Below are positions 1-9,455 of a stretch of DNA of 64,000 nt, piece after piece (position 1 is the first letter of the stretch; each line of letters begins with the position of its first letter). The stretch comes from Smittia aterrima (taxonomy: Eukaryota > Arthropoda > Insecta > Diptera > Chironomidae): NCBI GenBank assembly GCA_033063855.1, contig CP093831.1, positions 496,001 to 560,000 on the forward strand. Reading direction: 5' to 3'. Below the pieces are notes generated by a model. It saw only the letters and a program-made list of their open reading frames with translations, made no database searches and was not told where the DNA came from. Both the position numbers and the translations under genes were made by a program.

Positions 1-110
1 CGAACTTCGAAGAGAAACTAAAATAAAACTCAGCGAGTTTTTTCTGTGCAACGTTTTCAGGTTCGATTAGTTGAGTTTGCCGGGCCACGTCATTAAATTC
101 AAATCTTGAA
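1..110. other. Upstream flank of the MRNIP-like gene
   Basis: Noncoding sequence just upstream of the first gene. It presumably holds its short 5' UTR and promoter. I see no distinct motif that I can support. Confidence 0.3.
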
Positions 111-609
111 ATGCAAGAATTTCGAGTCCTAAAATGTTTTGAATGCGATAATTATCAAGTTGACATTGTCAAAAAAGCAAAGAAATGGACCTGCAAAGTT
201 TGTAATTGTAGTCAGAATGTTAAATTGATTTACTTCACTTCGTTCGCTGGTAAATATTTTGAGAATATTTCTTTCATTACTTTTAATTTGGTCGCTTGTT
301 TTAGCTAAAGAATGTCGCTTTAAAGCTCAAAATATGAATATGCAACGACACGAAGGAAATCAGCTAGTTTGCAATGAAGAAAGTCAACGAGAGCTTGAGG
401 AACCGGCAACAAAATGTTTCATCAACAAGAATGAAGGAGCTGCTAATCAAGTTAAACCAGTTAAAAGAGAGATTTGTTTAGACGAATCTCCTCAAAATTC
501 TTGCTCGAAATCGTCCTATGAACCGTCTCAAAAGAAGTCCAAGACTGAGGATACCGATGATTTCTTCCTGACGCAAAACGATATTGATTACTTGGACACT
601 TTACGTTAA
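111..609 (+). CDS. MRNIP: MRN complex-interacting protein (MRNIP-like)
   Basis: Two exons, 111-249 and 305-609, joined in phase 1 across a 55-nt GT-AG intron, give 147 aa. The N terminus MQEFRVLKCFECDNYQV, followed by KKAKKWTCKVC, is the conserved start of the MRNIP (C5orf45/UPF0544) family. It carries paired CxxC motifs that probably bind zinc. After the splice the protein continues KECRFKAQNMN, as family members do. The C-terminal half is hydrophilic and low in complexity, with a short acidic stretch near the end. In vertebrates MRNIP binds the MRE11-RAD50-NBS1 complex and supports the DNA-damage response; the insect role is inferred from homology. The next gene converges on it, and an AATAAA at 713-718 may serve this transcript. 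Confidence 0.8.
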
Positions 610-712
610 AAACTCAAATTTATTCATCTTTAATTAAATGATATATTTTGTAAGTTCCATTGTAAATTCCAGTCACCAGCCAAGATCTAAAATACATAAA
701 TAAGTTGAAAGC

Positions 713-718
713 AATAAA
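713..718 (+). terminator. Polyadenylation signal AATAAA
   Basis: An AATAAA hexamer 104 nt after the MRNIP-like stop codon, in the short gap before the 3' end of the convergent WD-repeat gene. Confidence 0.45.
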
Positions 719-737
719 TTTCGAATGATTCTTAGTC

Positions 738-2154
738 TTACTCGTTTCGTGACAGCTTCGCTATGTTTCCAGATCCACTAAGCTTTCCCTCTATGACGAT
801 TTCTCTTGCGTTATTGTTGGTCTTGAAAACCTCTAAAGATCCTCCTTCAATTGGACAGAAAATTCTTTCCATGCACTTTTCCAAAACTATCTTGTTCTTC
901 AGAGGCAATGGTAGTTTTACTATTAGCTTTGGGTTCCTACTACTGCTGTCGTCTATATCGTGAAAACAGATTTCCCCTGATAAATCGCAAGAGACGATAT
1001 ACTGCCGTTTGTTACATTCGCAGAATTGCAGCGAGGAAATGGCGAATTGATGGGATTGAAGCTCTCGTACAATAGGATTATAAGCTTCATTCGCCGAACA
1101 TAGAAGCAAGCTGCCATCAAACAAACCGATAACGAAGTCGTCGTCAGCGTCAGGTATTGATACTATATTTGTTATCAAAGGGTCCTTTGAATTTCTCGGC
1201 TCGATTTGAATGATTTTATCGACAACTGTACTGTGTTTGCCTGTCACCTTGTATACGATAATTTTGCTGTCACTGTGACATGCTAGCAGACGATTTCCAC
1301 TAAAAATATTCAATTGTACAATGTTCGAAAAGTAAATTTTAGGAAAATCACCTCAAAAACGTCAAAGCAACTATAGAGTCCTCAGAAGTTTTCGAAAAAA
1401 TTTCAGTGATTCGAGATTCATCGTTTCCTGCTGGTGTGCTCTGATAATTCCAAATGAAAACATCTCCAACCGTTGATGCTCCCGCGAACATATCACGATT
1501 TTGGGGGTTTGTGGAAAGTAACTCGATTGATTCTTTTACAGGAATTGATTCTAGCTCGTTCCAGTACAGCTTTGCATCAGCTTTACTTCTGCGTGGTTCA
1601 AACAAAACGATGAATGCTATTGTCTGTTCATCGGATTTTGTCGAACACGAAAGAACTATAACAGGAAACTCTTGAGTTGACATTGAAAGCCAAGTCGCTG
1701 CGCCTTTGTTAAGATCAGCTTCTGAAAAATTCTTTAAGCTGCTGAATTGGTTCTTTAAGCTGATGTCTTGATATTCTTCTATTTTTAATTGTTTTTCGTG
1801 AGAATGTGAGTTGTTGCCACGAGCAGGCGTAGGGCCTTCGGTTAATTCTTTTTCAAGTGCCGGCATAATTTTCTTCAGCCAGGCCGCAAGCTTCTTATCA
1901 GTTTCCTCGTTTGAATTGCTAATTACAACCGGCGTGGCTTGAATCTACAATAACCCTCAAGTTAATTGATGTTAGAGTTGTGCTTGAAAACTTACAGCAA
2001 TTTCCGTTTTCTCTTGGGTAGAGCATGATTTATCGGATAACTGGATTGAATTCTCCATTACATCAGTACACGAATCGCGAACGAGAACTTGTTTGTCTTT
2101 ATCCCAAGTCGAATCAAAGCCCACAGTTTCATTTGTATTTTCAGAAAAATTCAT
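738..2154 (-). CDS. WD-repeat protein, dynein-2 intermediate chain (WDR34/DYNC2I2)-like
   Basis: Three exons on the minus strand (2154-1996, 1944-1352, 1299-738) join in phases 0 and 2 and give 437 aa. Early segments read EIAVSFQAQ and KKLAAWLKKIMPALEKEL, resembling the N-terminal region of dynein-2 intermediate chains that binds light chains and heavy chain. The rest has degenerate beta-propeller blades, for example GASTVGDVFIWNY, FVIGLFDGSLLLC and SSLQFCECNKRQYIVSCDLSGEICFHDI. Dynein-2 drives retrograde intraflagellar transport in cilia, which in insects means sensory neurons and possibly sperm. The WD repeats are weak, so another cilium or dynein WD protein is possible. Its start lies 203 bp from that of divergent eIF2-gamma. 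Confidence 0.6.
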
Positions 2155-2357
2155 CTTTGTTTACGTTTCTATGACAAATGGAAATACTTGGGATATGTTT
2201 AGTTTTTCAAAGGGCGCACAATAGCGTGTAAAGGTTTGATGAATAAAAAAAATTAAGTGAACGCACTCGAGTTTAAAAGTTTCTTCAGGCGAAAAAAATA
2301 TTTTCGCGAAATAGAAATCGTTGATAGCTAGTAAAGAGCGGTTAACTATCAAACAAA
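2155..2357. promoter_or_regulatory. Divergent intergenic promoter (WD-repeat gene / eIF2-gamma)
   Basis: Only 203 bp separate the two outward-facing start codons, so the 5' UTRs and promoters of both genes must fit here. No clear TATA box was seen. This is inference from gene spacing. Confidence 0.5.
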
Positions 2358-5300
2358 ATGGCAAGCACGGAGAGCCAACAGCAGCAAGGTCAATCGCATC
2401 TTCAAAAGCAAGATTTAGCAACTCTGGTAAGTAAAGAAAATTCTAAATTCTTAAATCTTTTGGCTTGGCTTCACTTTTCTTAAATTTCTTCAGAGTTTGC
2501 CAAGTCAATGTGTACCTAAACATAAATTAAAGTGTTTGTACAGTGTTTCGAATGATTCTAAGCATCAATTTAAATCTCTTGCTGTTGTAAATTGATAGTG
2601 TTCCACGCATGCAATCTTCTCTGTTGTTGAGAAATTCATGATTTTCAATTAACCTATAAAATGAAAGACCGATGAAACTTAAGAACATCTTTTTATTATT
2701 TTTAGGACATAACAAAATTGACACCACAATCTCCTGAAGTCATTTCACGTCAAGCAACTATCAACATCGGCACAATCGGACATGTAGCTCATGGAAAGTC
2801 CACAGTGGTTAAAGCCATCTCGAACGTCATGACAGTTCGATTCAAGAATGAGCTTGAACGAAATATTACCATTAAGTTGGGTGAGTTCTAGTTCTTATGG
2901 AGTTATTTATTGTTTCGGAACATGATTTCTGTTTTTATTTACGCATTCTTGATTCTATTCCGTTGATCGACTCAACGACAACAACATTAAATTAATCCTT
3001 AAACATAATCAGTCAATATTAAACTGAATGTACTAAAATTCAAAGTTTCTAGCTCTTGGTGACGGGTTTTCTGAACCATACATAGTAACTGCAATAGTCA
3101 AAATAATGAAAGCTTTCAGATCGAATGCAACGATGCTTGCTCGAGTCTGAAAATGAAAGCAGAAACTGTGTTGACGAAATATTCTTCTTCGAAAGATGAG
3201 GCTGACAATCAAATCCCATTTACAGATGGTTTGAATAATAACATGGTTCCTGAATTCTTCACGCCATATGTCTCATTGAGACAGCTTTCAGATCAGGAGA
3301 TACATGACATGACCAAAAGCAATGATAGGAAGAAGAATGTTAAGACATTTTTACGTAAAATGCAAAGAGCACGCCGTAACAATTACGATAAACTAAGGAA
3401 GAAACGTCAGGGAGAGGAAGAAGAAAGAAAAACTAAGGAGAAAGCCATTAAAGAATTCCTTGAATGTGTCAACAGCGGGATAGACTTGTCAACAATCAAT
3501 AATAAGTTTTCAATCATTCAACCACAGTTCAAAGCTCTCTCAAATGATATCGACCGATTCTCAGACACAGCAAGTTTGTCAGGATCAAGCTCCAGTGAAC
3601 ATTTAAGACCTCTTCGTATATCAAGTGCACCCGAAAGATACTCCGTATCTTCTCTAGATTCGCAAAAGCCAAAGATTCCAAACAAGAAAAAATATTGGGA
3701 CCCCAACCAATCATACGACATTGAAGATATTAAAAACATGAATCTCGTGAATAATCAAGTGATGGTTCTGGTAAAATGGGAGAACTATTCGGACAGCGAA
3801 AACACTTGGGAACCATTAGAGAGCGTGAAAGACACTGAAGCTTTAAAAAAGTATTTAAATTATGAAATGGATGGTGAAGAAGAGAATATTCAGGAAATCT
3901 GCAGGAACATTCTTCTTAATCAACAAGACTTGTTAAAGACATATAAAAGAAAATCTAAGTGTATGGTAATGAAGGAGTTAGAGAAGTTCGATCCAACCGA
4001 GTACCGTTGCTATCAAATCATCTACAATCTTGTGAAAAACCAAACTGGATGCTATCAAAATTTTCGAAAGAAGTTCGATCATATGGTGATTCTCAATCAT
4101 TTTCACGAGCTGGATGTCGCTCAATACGAAGCCCATAAAACATTCGCAAAAGAAATTCTAGAGAAAGAGAACAAAATCTTCTCTGTCTCGATATCTAATG
4201 ATGTAGATTTTGAAATATTGACTCGCTTTGATTACGTCCGTGAAAACATTTTTCCATCTGAGGATCTGGCTAAAGAAATCGAAGGTTCTGGTTGCAAATG
4301 CGAAAATGGATGTTCAAGAGGGTCGACATGTTGTCCTACATTTGTGAAAGCTCAATTCGGGTACAAAATGTTAAATAACAAAAAAAGGCTTCGATTGAAT
4401 CACACTCAAATGATTTATGAATGCAGCAGCAGTTGCTTATGTGACTCTCAATGTCTTAATCGAGTTACTCAGCAACCTCGACTGTTTCCTTTTACAATAT
4501 TCAAGACTGATAACGGCCGTGGCTGGGGGCTGAAAGCAAAGACTAACATTCCAACTGGAGTTTATTTGATGGAATACACGGGAGAAATTATAGATCAAGA
4601 GGAGTCCATTCGTCGTGGTACAATCTATGATGAGATCGGTCAATCGTACATGTTTGATCTTGATTACAACGATACGACTTCTGCTGTATTCACAATTGAT
4701 GCTTTTAAGTGTGGAAACCTTTCGAGATTTATTAATCACAGCTGCGACCCGAATTGTCGCATTTGGCCAGTTACAACTTGCAAGCAGAATCCATTGATTT
4801 ATAAAATCTGCTACTTTAGTTCTCGACTGATAAAAGAAGGAGAAGAACTAACATTTGATTACGGTGGAAGACCATTCGATGGAGAAGATGAAGATGAAAA
4901 AGAAATAACTTCTGTAGACAGCACGAATGGAGAAATTGTTCGTCGTTTTAAAACTGATGGCAGTTGTAAATGTGGAAGTGTATCTTGTAGAGGATTCATC
5001 TTTAAAACTGCACAAGACCATTAAAAAAAACTAATGTGAATGAATTAGAATTGACACGCATTACGCTTTTTCAAAAATTACGCTTAAATATTTCTTAGAG
5101 GTTTTTGTTAAATTTATATTTTTACAACCGCTTTTTGCGCTGGGAGACTGATTTTTTCTAATCTCAGTTCTAATTTTGTAGTTAATGTTGCACGGAAGCA
5201 ATCTTTGAAAAGGAAAGTTTAAATAAAATGTGTAAAATGAATAAATAATTACTCGAAAACAGAATATCTTTCCGAAACAATATCAATATGATCTTGCAAC

Positions 5301-6613
5301 CTAATCTTAACATATATTTTCATCACAGGTTATGCCAATGCAAAAATTTACAAGTGTGACAATTCAAAGTGTCCACGACCAGTTTGCTATACTTCAGGAG
5401 GATCAGGGAAAGACGACAACTTCCCATGCTATCGTCCATCATGCACTGGACGTTTCCAGTTGGTTCGTCATGTCAGCTTCGTCGATTGCCCCGGTCACGA
5501 CATTCTCATGGCTACCATGTTGAACGGAGCTGCAGTTATGGACGCTGCTCTGTTACTCATTGCAGGTATTTTAACAACCAGAATCATTCTGAAACAAAAT
5601 ATTTAATTTCCCTTTTATTTTCAGGCAATGAATCTTGCCCGCAACCACAAACCAGCGAGCATTTAGCTGCTATTGAAATCATGAAGCTTAAGCACATCCT
5701 CATTTTGCAAAACAAAATCGATTTGGTGAAGGAAATCCAAGCTAAGGAACAATACGAACAGATCGTAAAGTTCGTTAAAGGAACAGTTGCCGATGGCGCT
5801 CCTATCATCCCAATCTCAGCTCAGCTGAAATACAACATCGAAGTCTTGTGCGAGTATATCACTAAGAAAATTCCTATTCCTCAACGCAATTTCACTGACG
5901 CTCCTCGTTTGATCGTCATTCGTTCGTTTGACGTAAATAAGCCAGGATGCGAAGTTAACGATTTGAAGGGAGGCGTTGCTGGTGGCTCAATCCTCCGTGG
6001 TGTCCTCAAGGTTGGACAAGAAATCGAAGTTCGACCTGGTCTTGTCAGCAAAGACTCGGAAGGAAAACTTACATGTCGTCCGATCTTCTCAAAAATCGTT
6101 TCGCTCTATGCTGAACAAAACGAGCTCCAATTTGCTGTTCCGGGAGGTCTCATTGGTGTTGGAACAAAGATTGAGCCAACCTTGTGTCGTGCTGATCGTC
6201 TTGTTGGTCAAGTACTTGGGGCTGTTGGAGCATTGCCTGAAATCTTTGTAGAACTGGAAATTTCGTATTATTTGTTGAAACGATTGCTGGGCGTTCGTAT
6301 GGAAGGCGACAAGAAAGCTGCTAAAGTTCAGAAGCTTTCAAAAGGTGAAATTCTGTTGGTTAACATTGGATCTTTAAGTACTGGTGGTCGTGTGGTTGCA
6401 ACTAAGGCTGATTTGGCTAAGATTGCACTCACTAGTCCAGTTTGTACTGAAGTGGGCGAGAAAATTGCTTTGAGTCGACGTGTCGAAAAACATTGGCGGT
6501 AAGTTAAACTAGAGAATTTAAAATGCAAAATCTCTGAACATTTTTCTTTTTTCAACAGTTTGATTGGATGGGGACAAATTCGTGGCGGAACAACTCATCA
6601 AGTCAAAAAGTAA
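2358..6613 (+). CDS. eIF2gamma: Translation initiation factor eIF2 subunit gamma
   Basis: Five coding exons (2358-2426, 2706-2880, 5329-5565, 5625-6498, 6559-6613) give 469 aa, close to the usual 470-475. The GTP-binding G1 motif GHVAHGKST is at residues 48-56, DCPGH at about 134-138 and NKID further on. A cysteine-rich zinc-knuckle insert (CDNSKC...C...C) sits between G1 and G3, as in all eIF2-gamma proteins. The end, LIGWGQIRGG, is canonical. The protein forms the eIF2-GTP-initiator tRNA ternary complex in the cytosol. The 2.4-kb second intron (2881-5328) contains the whole Su(var)3-9 coding exon, the arrangement known from many insects. An AATAAA follows at 6792-6797. Confidence 0.95.
3153..5024 (+). 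CDS. Su(var)3-9: Histone H3K9 methyltransferase Su(var)3-9
   Basis: A single large exon inside the second eIF2-gamma intron encodes 623 aa from ATG 3153. Residues about 188-236 are a chromodomain with the aromatic, acidic and WEP signature (VKWENYSDSENTWEP). A nine-cysteine pre-SET spans about 378-435, then SET with RGWGL, EYTGEI, NHSCDPN (528-534) and GEELTFDYG, and a post-SET CKCGSVSC (605-612). All catalytic and zinc residues expected of H3K9 methyltransferases are visible; the family builds heterochromatin. In other insects the mRNA borrows 5' exons from eIF2-gamma. Here the frame is open from 3075 with an acceptor at 3118-3119, and that exon start is phase 0. It therefore matches eIF2-gamma exon 1 (phase 0) but not exon 2 (phase 1). 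ATG 3153 is the first in-frame methionine if the exon is used alone. Confidence 0.93.
   Translation: MKAETVLTKYSSSKDEADNQIPFTDGLNNNMVPEFFTPYVSLRQLSDQEIHDMTKSNDRKKNVKTFLRKMQRARRNNYDKLRKKRQGEEEERKTKEKAIKEFLECVNSGIDLSTINNKFSIIQPQFKALSNDIDRFSDTASLSGSSSSEHLRPLRISSAPERYSVSSLDSQKPKIPNKKKYWDPNQSYDIEDIKNMNLVNNQVMVLVKWENYSDSENTWEPLESVKDTEALKKYLNYEMDGEEENIQEICRNILLNQQDLLKTYKRKSKCMVMKELEKFDPTEYRCYQIIYNLVKNQTGCYQNFRKKFDHMVILNHFHELDVAQYEAHKTFAKEILEKENKIFSVSISNDVDFEILTRFDYVRENIFPSEDLAKEIEGSGCKCENGCSRGSTCCPTFVKAQFGYKMLNNKKRLRLNHTQMIYECSSSCLCDSQCLNRVTQQPRLFPFTIFKTDNGRGWGLKAKTNIPTGVYLMEYTGEIIDQEESIRRGTIYDEIGQSYMFDLDYNDTTSAVFTIDAFKCGNLSRFINHSCDPNCRIWPVTTCKQNPLIYKICYFSSRLIKEGEELTFDYGGRPFDGEDEDEKEITSVDSTNGEIVRRFKTDGSCKCGSVSCRGFIFKTAQDH
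5222..5245 (+). terminator. Two polyadenylation signals for Su(var)3-9 inside the eIF2-gamma intron
   Basis: AATAAA hexamers at 5222-5227 and 5240-5245 lie about 200 nt after the Su(var)3-9 stop and before the next eIF2-gamma acceptor at 5327-5328. Their position would let Su(var)3-9 transcripts end inside the host intron. Confidence 0.6.
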
Positions 6614-6791
6614 ATCGGACGTTTAATTGACAGACATCAACAAAAGAAAACCAAGCAAAGTCTCCAATCAAAGCAGAACCAGCAAAGGATTAAAACAGAA
6701 TTAAATCAACCGATTATTTAACAAACTTGTTTTTATATAAATCGTCGTAATGAGACCACAGAAAAGTGGCGAAAACATGAAATTTAGGATC

Positions 6792-6797
6792 AATAAA
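6792..6797 (+). terminator. Polyadenylation signal AATAAA of eIF2-gamma
   Basis: An AATAAA hexamer 179 nt downstream of the eIF2-gamma stop, between the convergent 3' ends of eIF2-gamma and OSCP. Confidence 0.5.
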
Positions 6798-6998
6798 ACA
6801 TATTTCCATCATCGCAGGAAAAAGAAAACTAAGATTGTGTTCTAGAATTTAAATTGAAACATTTTTATTTCCAGCTTTGCGTAATTTACTACATTACTCC
6901 TCAGAGGATTGCGCCTCCCAGGTTTAAACTTTCAGCATCTTCTCTGTCTCTGAATCGGATTTGAAAGGAAAATAGGTTTGCGCAAAAACTTGGGGAAT

Positions 6999-7896
6999 TT
7001 AAACAGGAACAGAAATCAAGTCGGTGTATTTCTTGACTTTGCTGGCAACGCTCATGTCAACGTACTTGTCTCCAATAATTACGACCATTCCTCCGATGAT
7101 TGCTGGATCAACATTTGCTTTGAGATGGATGGTCTCATTGGATTTCACGAATTTCTAAAAAATAATTACATTTTTAATAAACTACACTTTACATTATTCA
7201 TGTTTTAACTCACTTTCAATTGTGCTTCCAATTCCTTTCGCTGCGAACCTTCAAGTGGCTTAGCGGTTGTGACTTCACAGACAACTTCGCCTCGGTGTGC
7301 AGACATGATGAGCTTGTAAGCGTTGATAATGCTGTCCAATTTGTTCAAGCGTCCATTTTCAGCGAGTTGTTCCAAAAAGAATCCAGTTGCAGGACTGAAT
7401 TTGACCTTGTGGGCAGCTTCTTTCAAAGCAGATGCCTTCAAGCTTCGCTTGATAGTTGGGTTGATGATCAAATCATGCAACTTCTGGTCTTTCTTGATGT
7501 CAGCTTGGAATCCTGTAAGGTCCTTTTCGACAGCCTCAAGACACTTTTGTTTGGAGGCGGCTGAGTAGAGAGCGCAAGCATAGCGACCCTCAATGCCGAA
7601 AATTTGGACTGGAGGCTTCACCAACTGTTGAACGACAGATGATGAGCTGATGTTACGAGCCTAAAAGTAAACGATGGTAACTTTATAATATATTCAACCA
7701 ACAGGACCATTGTTTGTGTCGAGAATTTAATTTGGTTGCATAACTTAAAATTGAAGATCATAACCACAGTGCTCTCGAATGATTTTCAGTCTTATATCTT
7801 GCACAACGTTTGTGAAATCATAATGTCATCTTCAAAGATTGGTATAAACTACACAGCAATACTTACAAGAAGTCCCAATTTGTTAGCGCAAGCCAT
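6999..7896 (-). CDS. ATPsynO: Mitochondrial ATP synthase subunit O (OSCP)
   Basis: Three minus-strand exons (7896-7867, 7660-7214, 7154-6999), all phase 0, give 210 aa, the normal OSCP length. The start MACANKLGLL plus ARNISSSS is a basic, serine-rich mitochondrial presequence. The mature part has the OSCP core (PVQIFGIEGRYACALYSAA, FFLEQLAENGRL) and the conserved C terminus (IGDKYVDMSVASKVKKYTDLI). OSCP links the F1 catalytic head to the peripheral stalk at the inner mitochondrial membrane. Its 10-codon first exon is separated from exon 2 by a roughly 200-nt intron. The 5' end faces SET, 316 bp away. Confidence 0.95.
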
Positions 7897-8212
7897 TTTT
7901 CGATGCAAGAAAATTCTGAAGATTCGATTGGAAAATTGTCGAACTGATCTCGTCCTAACGTGGAACTCATACTGAACGCATTCATTTTTTGTTGAACGCG
8001 TTCTTGATTTGCCACGGCATTAAAAGATTAGTTCAGTAATTTTTCCCAAACAAATCGAAAAATTTGAAAATTTTTATTCCTGCAAAGTAAGTACATTGTT
8101 CTTGATGATTTAAAGTTATGATCAAGGATTCTTAGATAATAATTGATCTCTATAACATAATTTCATTTTAGCGGATTGTTAATTTGACGGTATACAAACA
8201 AATATAAAAAAG
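7897..8212. promoter_or_regulatory. Divergent intergenic promoter (OSCP / SET)
   Basis: 316 bp between the outward-facing start codons of OSCP and SET. A donor-like GTAAG at about 8088 and a pyrimidine-rich TTTTAG near 8171 suggest a 5' UTR intron of SET. This is inference from consensus only. Confidence 0.4.
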
Positions 8213-9121
8213 ATGGCAAGCGTTGAGCCAGCAGTCAAAAAACAAAAGATTGACACAGAAGAATCTCTTCTCGAGGAAATCGATACGTGCCAAAATGATA
8301 TTGACGCACTTAACGAACAGGCAAGCGAAGAAATATTGAAGATTGAACAGAAGTACAATAAACTACGTAAGCCGTTTTTTGATCGTCGTTCGCTTATAAT
8401 CGCGAAAGTAAGGAATTAAATTTATCATTTCGAATTAATATTTTAATAATGGTTTAATTTAAGGTTGATAAATTCTGGGTCACGACTTTCATAAATCATC
8501 CTCGCATTTCAAGGTAAGTCGGCAAAACAAAATCTTTATGAGAGGTTATCTTGTAAAGGATCCTAGATTACACTTTTTTCAATAACAACAACAACTCATT
8601 TTAGCATCTTGCAAGACCAGGAAGAAGATTGTCTTCACTACATGACAAAGCTATATGTTGAAGACTTTGACGATGTAAAGACCGGATACAGCATTTCGTT
8701 CCACTTCAAAGACAATCCATACTTCGAAAATGATGTTATCACGAAGGAATATCATCTCGCATCAGAAAATCAAGCATCAACCACTGAATTCACTCAAACA
8801 TCAACGTCGACAGCTATCAAGTGGAAGGAAGGAAAGGACTTGCTTAAGGAACTTCAATCGAAACCTCAAAGTAATAAGAAGAGAGACATTGAGCACAAGT
8901 CATTCTTCGATTGGTTCTGTGATAATTCAGATCCGGTCAATGATGATTTCGCTGAACTTATCAAAGACGATATTTGGCCAAATCCCTTGCAGTATTTCTT
9001 GGTACCAGACATCGGAGTCTACAATGATGAAGAATCAAGTGCCGACGATGAAGAAGACGAAATTAAAGATTCTGGATCTGAATGCGAAGATTTGGATGAA
9101 GAGCAAGAAGATGACGAGTAA
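8213..9121 (+). CDS. Set: Protein SET (TAF-I beta / I2PP2A), NAP-family histone chaperone
   Basis: Three exons (8213-8407, 8464-8513, 8605-9121) join in phases 0 and 2 and give 253 aa. The order is a basic VKKQK start, a long dimerisation helix (EIDTCQNDIDALNEQASEEI...KLRKPFF), the NAP earmuff domain (FWVTTFINHPRISSIL, GYSISFHFKDNPYF, KSFFDWF, DDIWPNPLQYFL) and an acidic Glu/Asp tail. SET proteins bind histones, remodel chromatin and inhibit PP2A in the nucleus. The tiny 50-nt middle exon encodes the conserved KFWVTTFINHPRIS turn, which supports the splice model. AATAAA at 9296-9301 follows. Confidence 0.93.
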
Positions 9122-9295
9122 GTTGCGAAACAGCAAACACACATGAAATCCCTGAATTCCTATTTAAAAGAACAATTGAATAACAGATCAGAATTGTTCG
9201 ACAAAAATCTCTCAACTTTCAAAAGTTTCAAAAACCATTTTCATTTTTATTCAAAGTATTTCTTTTTGCTGTAATTAACATCTTACATGAATGAG

Positions 9296-9301
9296 AATAA
9301 A
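9296..9301 (+). terminator. Polyadenylation signal AATAAA of SET
   Basis: An AATAAA hexamer 175 nt after the SET stop codon, before the convergent end of the DUF229 gene. Confidence 0.5.
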
Positions 9302-9455
9302 TTTTCATTGTAAGATTCAGATTCTTTTCGTATCAGTCGAATCAGTACCATTCTAATAATTTTTCAAGTAACCGAAAGATTTATCACAAACTAAATTATA
9401 TCTTCTGGCTAGTTACGATTGACTTAGAGTGGTGGGGCAACATTGATTAAAAAAC

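Noticed and set aside
2881..3120. Joining eIF2-gamma exon 2 to the Su(var)3-9 exon as in Drosophila
   Set aside because: The phase is wrong and the joined frame reaches a stop after about 25 codons; only exon 1 is compatible with the visible acceptor.
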